This document shows, piece by piece, positions 33,398-44,007 of a stretch of DNA of 64,000 nt. Origin of the DNA: an uncultured Umboniibacter sp. (lineage in GTDB: Bacteria; Pseudomonadota; Gammaproteobacteria; Pseudomonadales; DSM-25080); the NCBI RefSeq assembly GCF_947497555.1, contig NZ_CANMGY010000002.1:303080-367079 (forward strand). Reading direction: 5' to 3'. The notes under the pieces were generated by a model. That model saw nothing but the letters and a program-made list of their open reading frames with translations. It ran no database searches and was not told the origin of the DNA. The position numbers and the translations under genes were made by a program. The first letter of the stretch is position 1, and the number at the start of each line of letters is the position of its first letter.

Positions 33398-35281
33398 CTA
33401 TTCTGAGCTTAATTTACGGGCGATATACTCATCAACGAGTTGCGTTAATAGCGATAGCGGAACCGATCCATTTGTGAGGATAACGTCGTGAAACTCCCCC
33501 CAATCAAAACGCTCTCCCAGAGAATTTTGAGCCTTACTGCGTAGCTCCCAGATAGTTAGCATGCCCACCTTGTAGGATACCGCTTGCCCAGGCCAAACAA
33601 TATAACGACGAATCTCCGACTCGATGTCACCCTGCGTCATTGGCGTCGCCATTAACATATAGTCTCTCGCTTCCTGTTCTGTCCAGCGCTTAGCATGAAT
33701 TCCACTATCTACCACCAAACGAGCTGCGCGGAATACTTCATAGGAGAGCCGACCAAAATCTTGGTAAGGGTCCGTAAAGAAGCCCATGTCTTTACCTAGC
33801 ATTTCCGAATAAAGCGCCCAGCCTTCGCCATACGCCGAGTACCAAGCTAAGCGTTGAAACATCGGCGCATCCGTTAGCTCCTGAGAAATTGAGCTTTGGA
33901 AATGATGGCCTGGAGAACCTTCGTGGTACGCTAGGGTTTCTAACTGATAGGCGGGCAATTCGCTCATATCGGACATATTGACGTAGTACGCGCCCGGGCG
34001 CGTCCCGTCTAATGATCCAGGTTCATAGAAGGCCCCCGTTGCCGTTTTGATGCGATAAGGCTCAACGGGGCGAATTTCTAGATCCGCCTGTGGCAGCGTA
34101 TTAAAGTACTCGGGCGCTTTGTTTAACATCTCCGTTTGAACTCGGGTTGCCTCAGCGAGATAGGCCTGACGACCGGACTCATCATCTTCATAGTAAAATT
34201 CTGGGCTGGTTCTCAGGTGAGTGAAAAACTCCTGTAGTGAACCTTCGAAGCCCACTGAATTCATGATGTCGCGCATTTCTGCGTGAATTCGGTCTACTTC
34301 TGCCAAGCCAAGTTCATGAATGGCATTAGCATCAAGATCTGTGCGAGTAGTGTATTCCTCAAGTTGTGCTTGATAGAACGCTTCGCCCCGAGGTAGTTTC
34401 CAAACGCCGTCGTCATCGGTGGAATTTAGGGCGTGCTCGTTCATTGTGGCAATGAGATGCTGGTATGCGGGCAGCACATCGAATACCAACGCATCCTCGG
34501 CTTCTGCCAATAAACGCTCCTGCTCTGCCTCACTAATTTCAAGTTCCGCGAGCTTCCCTTTAAAGTCAGCCCATAGCGCAGAATCATCACCGTCGGCAAA
34601 AGGCGCCCCGCTAATAAGCCCCTGTGCCGTTTCGATGATGATTGGATAGGCAAAGCTCGGTGGTTGGACACCAATCGCTGCAAGATCATCAGCTCGCTGG
34701 GTATGAAGATTCAAAGTTTCGTCAAAGCTGTCTAAACGCGAGATATACGCCTCGGCATCTGCAACTGAGCTAATAGAATGGTAGCCAATTAAAACGGTAG
34801 ACATATCGGTATGCGGCCCAAAGAATTGGGTGAAGACATAACGATGGTCATTGAATTCAGCTTGGCGAATTGCGTTATTCGCAATAGCAATCGCGAAGTC
34901 ATAACTCACTTTGGCGGCTGGCTCTAATTGCTCACGATTGAACTCGGTCGTTAACACTTCCAGTGTCTGCTCGGCACGGAGCAATTGCTGAGCCACCGCT
35001 TCATCGGACACATCATCCCACTGCCCGTAGGCCACCTTGTCTTCGGTCTGCCCAAGATAGGTTTGACTTAACGGTGAACGCGCAAGCTCGTTCTCAAACT
35101 CGGTTGCGAAATAACTGTGAAGACGCTGAGTCTCCGTAATCTCCACCTGCTCTGCAGTAGATTCGGCAGGTTGCTCAGTGGTACTACGTGTGTCACAGGC
35201 CGTCAGGACAGCCCCAGATAAAATAGTCGAGATGGCAATAGCAAGTTTCTTTGATGAACGTTTCAATGTCTGCACCTTCAA
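33398..35281 (-). CDS. DUF885 family lipoprotein, probable metallopeptidase
   Basis: A 627-residue exported protein with a lipobox VLTAC near residue 29. The DUF885 catalytic-type motif HEGSPGHHFQ lies near residue 455, followed by a conserved glutamate region EGWALYSEMLG. These are the marks of a zinc metallopeptidase of the DUF885/M1-like group. It is probably lipid-anchored in the envelope and acts on peptides. It lies alone on the minus strand next to the quinone-oxidoreductase gene. Confidence 0.85.
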   Translation of the reverse strand: MKVQTLKRSSKKLAIAISTILSGAVLTACDTRSTTEQPAESTAEQVEITETQRLHSYFATEFENELARSPLSQTYLGQTEDKVAYGQWDDVSDEAVAQQLLRAEQTLEVLTTEFNREQLEPAAKVSYDFAIAIANNAIRQAEFNDHRYVFTQFFGPHTDMSTVLIGYHSISSVADAEAYISRLDSFDETLNLHTQRADDLAAIGVQPPSFAYPIIIETAQGLISGAPFADGDDSALWADFKGKLAELEISEAEQERLLAEAEDALVFDVLPAYQHLIATMNEHALNSTDDDGVWKLPRGEAFYQAQLEEYTTRTDLDANAIHELGLAEVDRIHAEMRDIMNSVGFEGSLQEFFTHLRTSPEFYYEDDESGRQAYLAEATRVQTEMLNKAPEYFNTLPQADLEIRPVEPYRIKTATGAFYEPGSLDGTRPGAYYVNMSDMSELPAYQLETLAYHEGSPGHHFQSSISQELTDAPMFQRLAWYSAYGEGWALYSEMLGKDMGFFTDPYQDFGRLSYEVFRAARLVVDSGIHAKRWTEQEARDYMLMATPMTQGDIESEIRRYIVWPGQAVSYKVGMLTIWELRSKAQNSLGERFDWGEFHDVILTNGSVPLSLLTQLVDEYIARKLSSE

Positions 35282-35395
35282 AGTTAATGTTATAGATCTT
35301 AAAGTACCACAATGTGAATTTAAGCGTCGCCTCTTATGCGGCCTGTATTGGGTAGCTGATGACCACCTATTCGTTATAAAACAACAAATTCAATC

Positions 35396-36400
35396 TCAAA
35401 GGGTTAGCACGACCTTGCCCATAGTATTGCCACACCTCAATAGTTCGATGGCCGCCGGTGCTTCATTGAATGGGAACTCATGGCCCACATGGGGAGGCTC
35501 CGTAGTATAAGCTTGCATCGCTTCCATCAAACCCGAGAGGTAGGCGACATTTTCATAGAGCCAAATAAGGTTAAAGGCCATGACCGATTTGTTATCACTG
35601 ATCATATCCATGACATCGTATTTAGGCCGCCTGATATACTTAATTGCTGCCTTCAGGTAATTTGGCCGACGTTTTCCCGGAGTAAATTCCGCGGCACCAA
35701 ACACAATCAAACGCCCCATTGGATTCAGGGCATCAAAGCATGCCTTTTGGACAGCGCCACCAACCCCATCTAACACTAGGTCAATATGGATACCTTCGCG
35801 CATAAGTTGCGCCGCAAAGTCATCTTCACGGACTAAGACCTGCTCATCTCCCCGTGTTGCCAGAAATGCTTGCTTCGCCTCGCTTCGAACCGTCCCGATA
35901 GCCGTGGCACCCATCGCTTTAATCAACTGCATAGCCTGAAGCCCCACGCCACCCGCCGCGCTATTGACTAAGACCGAGTGGGAAGGCTTGAGGGCACCCA
36001 GCTCCTTGAGCGCATAGTACGCGGTAAGGGTCTGTACAGGATAAGCGGCCCCCTGTTGAAAACTAAAGCCAGCTGGCAAAGGCGAAAGATAGGCCGCTGG
36101 CGTATCGATCACTGAGGTGTAGCCTCCAAAACGCGTCACGCCCATGACTTTATCCCCCACGGAATAATCACTCGTCTTCGACTCAGCCACTACACCACTA
36201 AACTCCAACCCGGGAGTAAAACCTCCAGAAGGCGTTGCACTATAAAGCCCCGTCAGAGCAAAAATATCGGCAAAGTTAAGACCGACTGCTTTAACCTCAA
36301 CTCGTACTTCGTTGTCGGCTAGCTCGCCAAGTTGATCATGAACTAAAGTGAGCCGAGCCGTGTCGCCAGCTTTAGGTGTATACCATCGTGTTCGTTCCAT
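35396..36400 (-). CDS. zinc-independent medium-chain oxidoreductase (quinone oxidoreductase/VAT-1-like)
   Basis: A 334-residue MDR-family enzyme using NADPH. It has the GLNFADIFALTGLY motif, the Rossmann fingerprint AAGGVGLQAMQLIKAMGA and the C-terminal EAPAAIELLRCGNTMGKVVL. The catalytic zinc ligands of alcohol dehydrogenases are absent, as in quinone oxidoreductases. The ATG at 36400 has AGGGAG six bases upstream; the ATG at 36424 is less well placed. Substrate unknown. Confidence 0.85.
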   Translation of the reverse strand: MERTRWYTPKAGDTARLTLVHDQLGELADNEVRVEVKAVGLNFADIFALTGLYSATPSGGFTPGLEFSGVVAESKTSDYSVGDKVMGVTRFGGYTSVIDTPAAYLSPLPAGFSFQQGAAYPVQTLTAYYALKELGALKPSHSVLVNSAAGGVGLQAMQLIKAMGATAIGTVRSEAKQAFLATRGDEQVLVREDDFAAQLMREGIHIDLVLDGVGGAVQKACFDALNPMGRLIVFGAAEFTPGKRRPNYLKAAIKYIRRPKYDVMDMISDNKSVMAFNLIWLYENVAYLSGLMEAMQAYTTEPPHVGHEFPFNEAPAAIELLRCGNTMGKVVLTL

Positions 36401-36451
36401 TTCCGCTCCCTCTAGAAACTGCATCGTTGTGTGTGAGTTAAGGCCATTCGT

Positions 36452-36479
36452 AAAAAAGCCGCAACATCCGTCGCGGCTT
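36452..36479 (-). terminator. rho-independent terminator of the M2 peptidase gene
   Basis: On the minus strand AAGCCGC (36479-36473) pairs with GCGGCTT (36462-36456), followed by TTTTTT. It begins 29 bases after the M2 stop codon and also separates that gene from the oxidoreductase gene downstream. Confidence 0.85.
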
Positions 36480-36507
36480 ATCGTCTCTTTACTAGCGCCC
36501 TGTGCTC

Positions 36508-38325
36508 TTACCAGCCACAGCTTCGACCAGCATTCTGTTCATCTAGCCAATTCTTGAGTGGCTGGAAATATTCGATGACAGCGGTAGCGTCCATTTGCCC
36601 AGATTCATCAATCGTAGCAAGTGCCTCCTGCCATGGCCTACTCTGACCCATTTCCATCATTTGCATGAGCTTATCGCCGGCTTCTTTGTTGTCATAAATT
36701 GAACAGCGATGTAACGGACCTTCAAATCCTGAAGCCTCACAAAGTTCACGGTGTAATTGGAACTGGAGGATATGCGCCAAGAAATAGCGCGAGTAAGGTG
36801 TATTACCCGGAATATGATATTTCGCGCCCGGATCAAAGTCAGTGTCGGAACGTTCAACCGGTGATCTTACACCCTGATACTGTTCACGAAGCTGCCACCA
36901 GCCCTCATTATAGGTCTCTGGTGTTAACTCTCCGCTGAATACCTGCCAACGCCACTTATCTACCATCAGACCAAAGGGCAAAAATGCTACTTTGTCTAAC
37001 GCCATACGCATCAGATAAGGGAGATCACCTGAGGCATCAGGCTCCTCTTCAATCAAGCCGATGGCCTTCAGATAACTGGGCGTAATAGACAGTGCCACGG
37101 TATCACCCAGCGCCTCATGGAAGCCATCGTTGGCGCTGCCGCGATACAGCATTGGCTGCGTTAAATTATAGGCGCGCTGATAGTAGTTGTGTCCCAGCTC
37201 ATGATGAATGGTTTGGAAGTCCTCTGCATTCACCTGAATACACATTTTAATGCGATAGTCCTCAGTGGTGACATCCCAGGCACTGGCATGACAAACTGAG
37301 TTACGGCCTACCGGTTTAACAAATTGTGAATTCGTCCAAAAGGTATCTGGCAGCTCTTCGATTCCCAATGAAGTAAAGAAGCTTTCTGCCTGTTCAACCA
37401 TTTGTACTTCACTATAATTTTCGGCCACTAGACGCGCTGTTACGTCAACACTCGAACCACCTTCTGGCGCGACACTATCGTAGATATTGCCCCACTGTTG
37501 AGCCCACATATTGCCGAGTAAATGAGCTGGAATTGCGCCGTTATCGGCAACAACATCGTTACCATATTGCTCGTTCAAGCTTTCGCGAACATGACAGTGA
37601 AGTGCTTCATAGAGCGGCTTAACTTGTTCCCAAACACGGTCCATCTCCGCGGCAAAATCATCCGCTGGCATATCATACTTAGAACGCCACATTGCACCCA
37701 CATCGGTAAAACCAAGATCTTGTGCCCCGAGATTAGCAATCTCAACAAGACGCGTGTAGTCCGCTTTCATTTGCGGCGAAACCTTCCGCCAATCAATCCA
37801 TGCCTGAAGCATTTCATCCGGATCTGATGATTCGGCCAAGGTATTTGAGAGGGCTATCAAATCGTGCTGAGCGCCCTCGGCATCGTATCCAGCGCCATAC
37901 ATCCCTCCCAAGCGACTTTCAATGCTGGCAAGCTCAGCTGCTAGTTCTGGTTGAGCAACCGGAGCTGGGAGTGTTAGACCAAGTCGCAGCAAATTGAGTT
38001 TCCGCTGCGTATCTTCAGGAAGGTCCATACCATTAAATTGCGCAGCACCATTAGCTAACTCAATTCCCAATACTTTGAATTGCTCATTGGCTAAGGATTC
38101 GAGGTACTGGGTGTCTTCGTTAATATAAGTCTGAGCAACCCAAGAAGCCTTAGCCGTGTACTCATACAAATTCTCAATTCGTTGCTCGGCCTCAAGCACG
38201 TACGCCTGAGCATCCTCAGCAGTCTTAGGAGGCGTCTCGTCCTGGGGTTGCGAACACCCCGCAACGGCGGTCGCCACGGCAGTTGCCATGATCAGGCGAT
38301 TAAATAACTTAGTAGTTGTGACCAT
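36508..38325 (-). CDS. M2 family peptidyl-dipeptidase (ACE-like) lipoprotein
   Basis: A 605-residue exported zinc dipeptidyl-carboxypeptidase related to angiotensin-converting enzyme. It has a lipobox VAGC near residue 23. The zinc motif HHELGHNYY lies near residue 370, followed by the third ligand region FHEALGDTVALS. YNEGWWQLREQYQGV and the substrate-binding YHIPGNTPYSRYFLAH segment are also family marks. Such enzymes occur in marine bacteria and Xanthomonas for peptide catabolism. Full length and with an intact active site. Confidence 0.92.
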   Translation of the reverse strand: MVTTTKLFNRLIMATAVATAVAGCSQPQDETPPKTAEDAQAYVLEAEQRIENLYEYTAKASWVAQTYINEDTQYLESLANEQFKVLGIELANGAAQFNGMDLPEDTQRKLNLLRLGLTLPAPVAQPELAAELASIESRLGGMYGAGYDAEGAQHDLIALSNTLAESSDPDEMLQAWIDWRKVSPQMKADYTRLVEIANLGAQDLGFTDVGAMWRSKYDMPADDFAAEMDRVWEQVKPLYEALHCHVRESLNEQYGNDVVADNGAIPAHLLGNMWAQQWGNIYDSVAPEGGSSVDVTARLVAENYSEVQMVEQAESFFTSLGIEELPDTFWTNSQFVKPVGRNSVCHASAWDVTTEDYRIKMCIQVNAEDFQTIHHELGHNYYQRAYNLTQPMLYRGSANDGFHEALGDTVALSITPSYLKAIGLIEEEPDASGDLPYLMRMALDKVAFLPFGLMVDKWRWQVFSGELTPETYNEGWWQLREQYQGVRSPVERSDTDFDPGAKYHIPGNTPYSRYFLAHILQFQLHRELCEASGFEGPLHRCSIYDNKEAGDKLMQMMEMGQSRPWQEALATIDESGQMDATAVIEYFQPLKNWLDEQNAGRSCGW

Positions 38326-39806
<1,481 letters not shown>

Positions 39807-39832
39807 GTAATTGGCTCCACTAGGAAGAATTT

Positions 39833-40684
39833 ATGACGGACATTAAGCAGCTCTCACAGACCAAGGTATTCGAGGGTTATCACGCTCAATACAGCCACCA
39901 ATCCAGCACCCTCAACTGTACTATGCAGTTTGCGATCTTCCTGCCCCCAAGCGCCAGTGAAGATACTCCCGTACCGGTGCTATATTGGCTTTCTGGTCTC
40001 ACGTGTACTGACGAAAACTTTATGCAAAAGGCAGGCGCCTTGAAGCTAGCGGCAGAACTTGGCATTGCTATTGTGGCGCCGGACACCAGTCCGCGTGGTG
40101 ACGATGTTCCCGATGATCCGGATGAAGCCTATGACTTTGGTAAGGGCGCGGGATTCTATCTAAACGCCACTCAGGAACCTTGGAACACGCATTATCAGAT
40201 GTACGATTACGTGGTTTCTGAATTACCAAAGATTATCGAAGCTGAGTTCCCAGTAACCAGTAGGAAGTCTATTTCTGGTCACAGCATGGGCGGACATGGG
40301 TCGCTTACCATCGCTATAAAAAATCCGGATAGTTACTGTGCAGTGTCAGCTTTAGCGCCAATTGCCAACCCTTCTAATGGCCTTTGGGGGCAAAAAGCCT
40401 TTTCCCATTACCTCGGTGAAGACCGCTCAACGTGGAGTGAATATGATGCCACGGCGCTGATTACCCAGCGTGGGTTTGATAAGCCTATTTTGGCTGATGT
40501 GGGCACGGATGACAGCTTTGAAGCTGAAGAGTTACACTCTCAGATATTCCTCGACGCTGCTAAAGCTGCTGGGGTAGACATCGAGTTCAACTATCACGAA
40601 GGCTATGATCATGGTTTCTACTTTGTCGCCAGTTTCATTGATGATCACCTGCGTTTTCATGCCAAATATCTACTCGCCGACTAA
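39833..40684 (+). CDS. frmB: S-formylglutathione hydrolase
   Basis: Hydrolyses S-formylglutathione to formate and glutathione, completing the pathway started by FrmA. The 283-residue alpha/beta hydrolase has the nucleophile S151 in ISGHSMGGHG, the esterase-D start YWLSGLTCTDENF, the acid in DVGTDDSF and the histidine in EGYDHGFYF. It is full length and cotranscribed with frmA. Confidence 0.96.
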   Translation: MTDIKQLSQTKVFEGYHAQYSHQSSTLNCTMQFAIFLPPSASEDTPVPVLYWLSGLTCTDENFMQKAGALKLAAELGIAIVAPDTSPRGDDVPDDPDEAYDFGKGAGFYLNATQEPWNTHYQMYDYVVSELPKIIEAEFPVTSRKSISGHSMGGHGSLTIAIKNPDSYCAVSALAPIANPSNGLWGQKAFSHYLGEDRSTWSEYDATALITQRGFDKPILADVGTDDSFEAEELHSQIFLDAAKAAGVDIEFNYHEGYDHGFYFVASFIDDHLRFHAKYLLAD

Positions 40685-40693
40685 GTCTATTAC

Positions 40694-40715
40694 GAGCCCC
40701 TTAAGGGGCTCTTTA
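40694..40715 (+). terminator. rho-independent terminator of frmAB
   Basis: A perfect palindrome GAGCCCC-TTAA-GGGGCTC (40694-40711) is followed by a short T-run, ten bases after the frmB stop. It lies between convergent operons. Confidence 0.85.
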
Positions 40716-40742
40716 TATCTCTAGTGAACTTATAGCAGACCT

Positions 40743-41906
40743 CTAAACACCTTCGATGGCAACCTTTTTAGGTGTCGTCACAGCGTTTGCTCGCAGGGAT
40801 AGACGATAGTCGATTAAAGCGGCAACCGCTGAGATCCCTAACAGTATAAATACTTCGCTGCTTACGGAAGAGAACGGTGCTTCGTACAAATGGATTTGAA
40901 GGAAATACTGTATACCCGTGGTTGCAGGAAGAGCACTCATCACAAAATGCCACCAGCCTGGTATTGATTCAACTGGCCAGATAAATCCAGCAGTAAACAC
41001 CAATGGCAATGATGACATAATGACCATCACCACCACCATTTGCGGATGCGATATCAGGCGCCCAAGCAGCTGACCAATTAACAGGGTCGCGATAAAGAAA
41101 ATACTAAGGTAGGCCATCACGCCAATGCTGAACGCCGAGATGGGCACGTGGTAGAGCGGTAACAACCCATAAAAATACAGCAACGAAAGTCCGAGAAACA
41201 CCAACAAAAAAGCGCCTAACCTGGCCGAACTCTCTCTAAACCAGCTCTGTTGATAACGATTGCTAGCAATCCCCCGCTGATTTTGCACCCACGTCATCGT
41301 GGCCATGCCCATTAAGGCGAGTTGATGCAAAATCAGTAAAAATACGGCAGGAATCACATAGTTACGGTAGCCCAGTTCAGGATTAAACGCATTGACTAGC
41401 GCAAGTTCAAAGGGCGTTGATGAATCATTAACAACGGCTGGAGCCCCCCGTAATTGAATCATTTCACTCAGCTCATCGTTAAGCGCCCCCACTGCACCCA
41501 TTACACCTTCGGCTTGAGTGGCATAGAGCAAGTAGTAAGCCCCATCCCCTCCTAGCGCCAGCGTACTACTCGATCGTCGATACATTGCACGGCTAAAATC
41601 CTTGGTTATAACCAGGTAGCCTCGTACCGATTGAGCTTCCACCAGCTCTTGAGCAACTAGCTCACTATGCACAGATCGATCGACGGACACCTGGGGCGTG
41701 GCATCAATCATGCGAAGTAAACGCCGTGACGCCACCGTCTGATCTAAGTCTACGGCGACAATAGGAACATCGGTCGGCAGCTGATGCTGATAGGGTAAGG
41801 GGTATAAAATAGCGTAGCCAATGGCTGCGATGAAAACGGTCATTCGGGTATTTTCATGAGCAACCAACGCACGTAACTCAAAGATAAGGTCTCGCCACCA
41901 GCTCAC
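40743..41906 (-). CDS. ABC-2 type permease, second of a pair
   Basis: A 387-residue inner-membrane protein: one N-terminal helix, a periplasmic domain of about 150 residues (residues 40-175) and a C-terminal block of five to six helices. It contains ABC-2 motifs such as FTAGFIWPVESIPGWWHFVMSALPATTGIQ. It resembles E. coli YhhJ-type drug exporters. It overlaps the first permease gene by four bases. No ATP-binding domain is fused or encoded nearby. Confidence 0.85.
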   Translation of the reverse strand: MSWWRDLIFELRALVAHENTRMTVFIAAIGYAILYPLPYQHQLPTDVPIVAVDLDQTVASRRLLRMIDATPQVSVDRSVHSELVAQELVEAQSVRGYLVITKDFSRAMYRRSSSTLALGGDGAYYLLYATQAEGVMGAVGALNDELSEMIQLRGAPAVVNDSSTPFELALVNAFNPELGYRNYVIPAVFLLILHQLALMGMATMTWVQNQRGIASNRYQQSWFRESSARLGAFLLVFLGLSLLYFYGLLPLYHVPISAFSIGVMAYLSIFFIATLLIGQLLGRLISHPQMVVVMVIMSSLPLVFTAGFIWPVESIPGWWHFVMSALPATTGIQYFLQIHLYEAPFSSVSSEVFILLGISAVAALIDYRLSLRANAVTTPKKVAIEGV

Positions 41907-43012
41907 GCGTGCCTTCCTTTATACACAAAGTGATAGAGCGCGAAGGGTAAGCCAATGATTATAAGCTGACAGCCAATTGCCGTGACGGGATTGAAGGCAA
42001 TTTCGCCATAGTTGGCTATCGCCAACATCAGCTCGGATGACTGTGCCGCGGGAAGAACATCGCGCCACCACAACGCTAAGCTCGGCATATCACTACTAGG
42101 GAAGGTAACGCCCAAAAACGCGAAACTCGGCGCCGTAATAGCCCCTGTTAAACTTGCAGCCTTTGCCGGGTCAGATGGCACTAACAAACAGATCGACCAC
42201 GCTAAGGCTTGGCAAGTAGCCACAAACAATAGGCTAACTATGACCATCACCAACCAATTGCCAAAGAACGGGTAGGCGAAGAACTGAAAGAGAATAATGC
42301 CCGCGACGAAACCCTGAACCAAGAACCACGGGAGCAGCGCTATTTGTCTTCTCATCATTGCCTTAAGTCGCTGTCCTGTTGAGATCCAACCTTCGTCACT
42401 TGCGGCAAAGCCTTCGGGTCTTTGGGTAAAATGAACAACGGTTGTTATAGCGATTAGAATTTGCCAAATAGCAAGAAAAATTGCCGGTAGCAAAAACTGA
42501 CCATAGCTTCCTGAGCGGTTGTAGAGCGAACTCAGCTGTACTTGAACGGGCGCCGCTGCGAACGCTGCATCAGTAGGAGAGAAGGTTAGCCCTAAGGTCT
42601 GAAGCCCGCGATTGATAGCCTGATCAACGCCTAATACCGAGGCCACGGCAGAGCGAATCACTTTGGCAATAAGTACTAGCTGACCATTGACTACGGCTCT
42701 GACCACGGGCTGTCGACGCGTTAGCACATCACTACCGAAGTTAGCGGGAATGATTACCAGCCCATAAACTTCACCAACTTTCATAGCCTGTTCAGCTTCG
42801 AGTGCTGAGGCATAGGAAACCAGTTTAATCGACGGGGATGAATCGAGCTGCCGGAATAGCGAGCGTGATGCTGATGAGTGATCAATATCCACCCATGCTA
42901 CCGGAACATCCCGAACTACCTGCGCGTTAAAGATGACACTCAGCGCGAGAAAAAGAAGCAGAGGGGCTACTATGAGCAGCCACCATGTACTAGAACGAAT
43001 CGAGTGAAACAT
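41903..43012 (-). CDS. ABC-2 type permease, first of a pair
   Basis: A 369-residue permease with the same layout as its downstream neighbour: an N-terminal helix, a periplasmic domain (VPVAWVDIDHSSASRSLFRQLDSSPSIKLV...) and a C-terminal helix block with TFPSSDMPSLALWWRDVLPAAQSSELML. The two are probably paralogues forming a heterodimer. Its start overlaps the HlyD stop (TAATG). Homologues usually need a separate ATPase, which this operon lacks. Confidence 0.85.
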   Translation of the reverse strand: MFHSIRSSTWWLLIVAPLLLFLALSVIFNAQVVRDVPVAWVDIDHSSASRSLFRQLDSSPSIKLVSYASALEAEQAMKVGEVYGLVIIPANFGSDVLTRRQPVVRAVVNGQLVLIAKVIRSAVASVLGVDQAINRGLQTLGLTFSPTDAAFAAAPVQVQLSSLYNRSGSYGQFLLPAIFLAIWQILIAITTVVHFTQRPEGFAASDEGWISTGQRLKAMMRRQIALLPWFLVQGFVAGIILFQFFAYPFFGNWLVMVIVSLLFVATCQALAWSICLLVPSDPAKAASLTGAITAPSFAFLGVTFPSSDMPSLALWWRDVLPAAQSSELMLAIANYGEIAFNPVTAIGCQLIIIGLPFALYHFVYKGRHA

Positions 43013-44007
43013 TAGGGATTAACTGCAGCGCTAAGGTGAACTAAGACACTCATTCCGGCGCGAAGATTATCAAGTTCCTCGACGGGTTCTAGCTCCACTT
43101 CAAAGGTTCTCATATCATAACCCTGACGACTATCAGTGGCCCGCCACATTGCATAATCCCCCATCACCGCTACATGCCGCACTGTAAACTCCTGCTGCGT
43201 TAGCCCTAACGCTGGAATATCAGCACTGACCCTAGCGCCACTAACAAATTGGGGAAGCTGATCTTCGCGGACAGCGAGTACCGCATAAGCCTGACTCATA
43301 TCAATCAAAGTCACTACTGGGAATCCCGGTGGAACGATTTCACCCGGGCGCATGATGATTTCACTCACCTCCCCTGTCATCCAGCTAAATATTCGGGTAT
43401 CAGCCTGAAACGCACTCACCTCAGCGACCGCTGCATCAGCCATCGAGAGCTCCGCTCTGGCGGCATCAACAATCTCTTCGCGCGTGCCCTCTTGGACCAT
43501 GTCGTAAAATGCAGCCGCCGAGGTCGCCGTGAGCTTCGCGGCTTGCCACTGTGCATGAGCTTCGTCACGAAGTTGCAGTGCGACCACGCCGCTATCATAT
43601 AAAGACTGGATTCGAAGGTACGTGTTATGGAACAGTTCTTCCGCTACCTTGGATTTCTCCCACTGTTCCCGTGCTATCGCAATTTCCTGCTCACGAGCCC
43701 CCACCTCTGCTTGGCGAGCTAATGCCCCTACGGCGTCTCGCCCGGCCTCGGCCTGTTGCATTTTCGCATCAAGTTCGGGGCTAACGATAGTGAATATAAG
43801 GTCATCAACCGCGACCATCTGCCCCTTCTCTACTAGGACCGAACCTATTCGGCCAGGTACTTTGGAGCTGACAATAAATTCACGCGCCTCAATATGTCCC
43901 TGTAAAATTGACTCTGTCGGCTGGAGGAAACTCCAAAGGCTGCGCATTACTAACAATAGAACTAACGCGGCTACGACGATTAGTAACGCTCTTACTGGCT
44001 TAGTCAT
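43012..44007 (-). CDS. HlyD-family membrane fusion protein (YhiI-like)
   Basis: A 331-residue periplasmic adaptor linking an inner-membrane exporter to TolC. An N-terminal membrane anchor (about residues 8-27) is followed by the lipoyl half EFIVSSKVPGRIGSVLVEKGQMVAVDDLIFTI. A long helical hairpin (residues about 85-195) and beta-barrel VSADIPALGLTQQEF come next. It overlaps the TolC gene (ATGA) and the first permease (TAATG), so the four proteins are surely made together. Confidence 0.9.
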   Translation of the reverse strand: MTKPVRALLIVVAALVLLLVMRSLWSFLQPTESILQGHIEAREFIVSSKVPGRIGSVLVEKGQMVAVDDLIFTIVSPELDAKMQQAEAGRDAVGALARQAEVGAREQEIAIAREQWEKSKVAEELFHNTYLRIQSLYDSGVVALQLRDEAHAQWQAAKLTATSAAAFYDMVQEGTREEIVDAARAELSMADAAVAEVSAFQADTRIFSWMTGEVSEIIMRPGEIVPPGFPVVTLIDMSQAYAVLAVREDQLPQFVSGARVSADIPALGLTQQEFTVRHVAVMGDYAMWRATDSRQGYDMRTFEVELEPVEELDNLRAGMSVLVHLSAAVNP

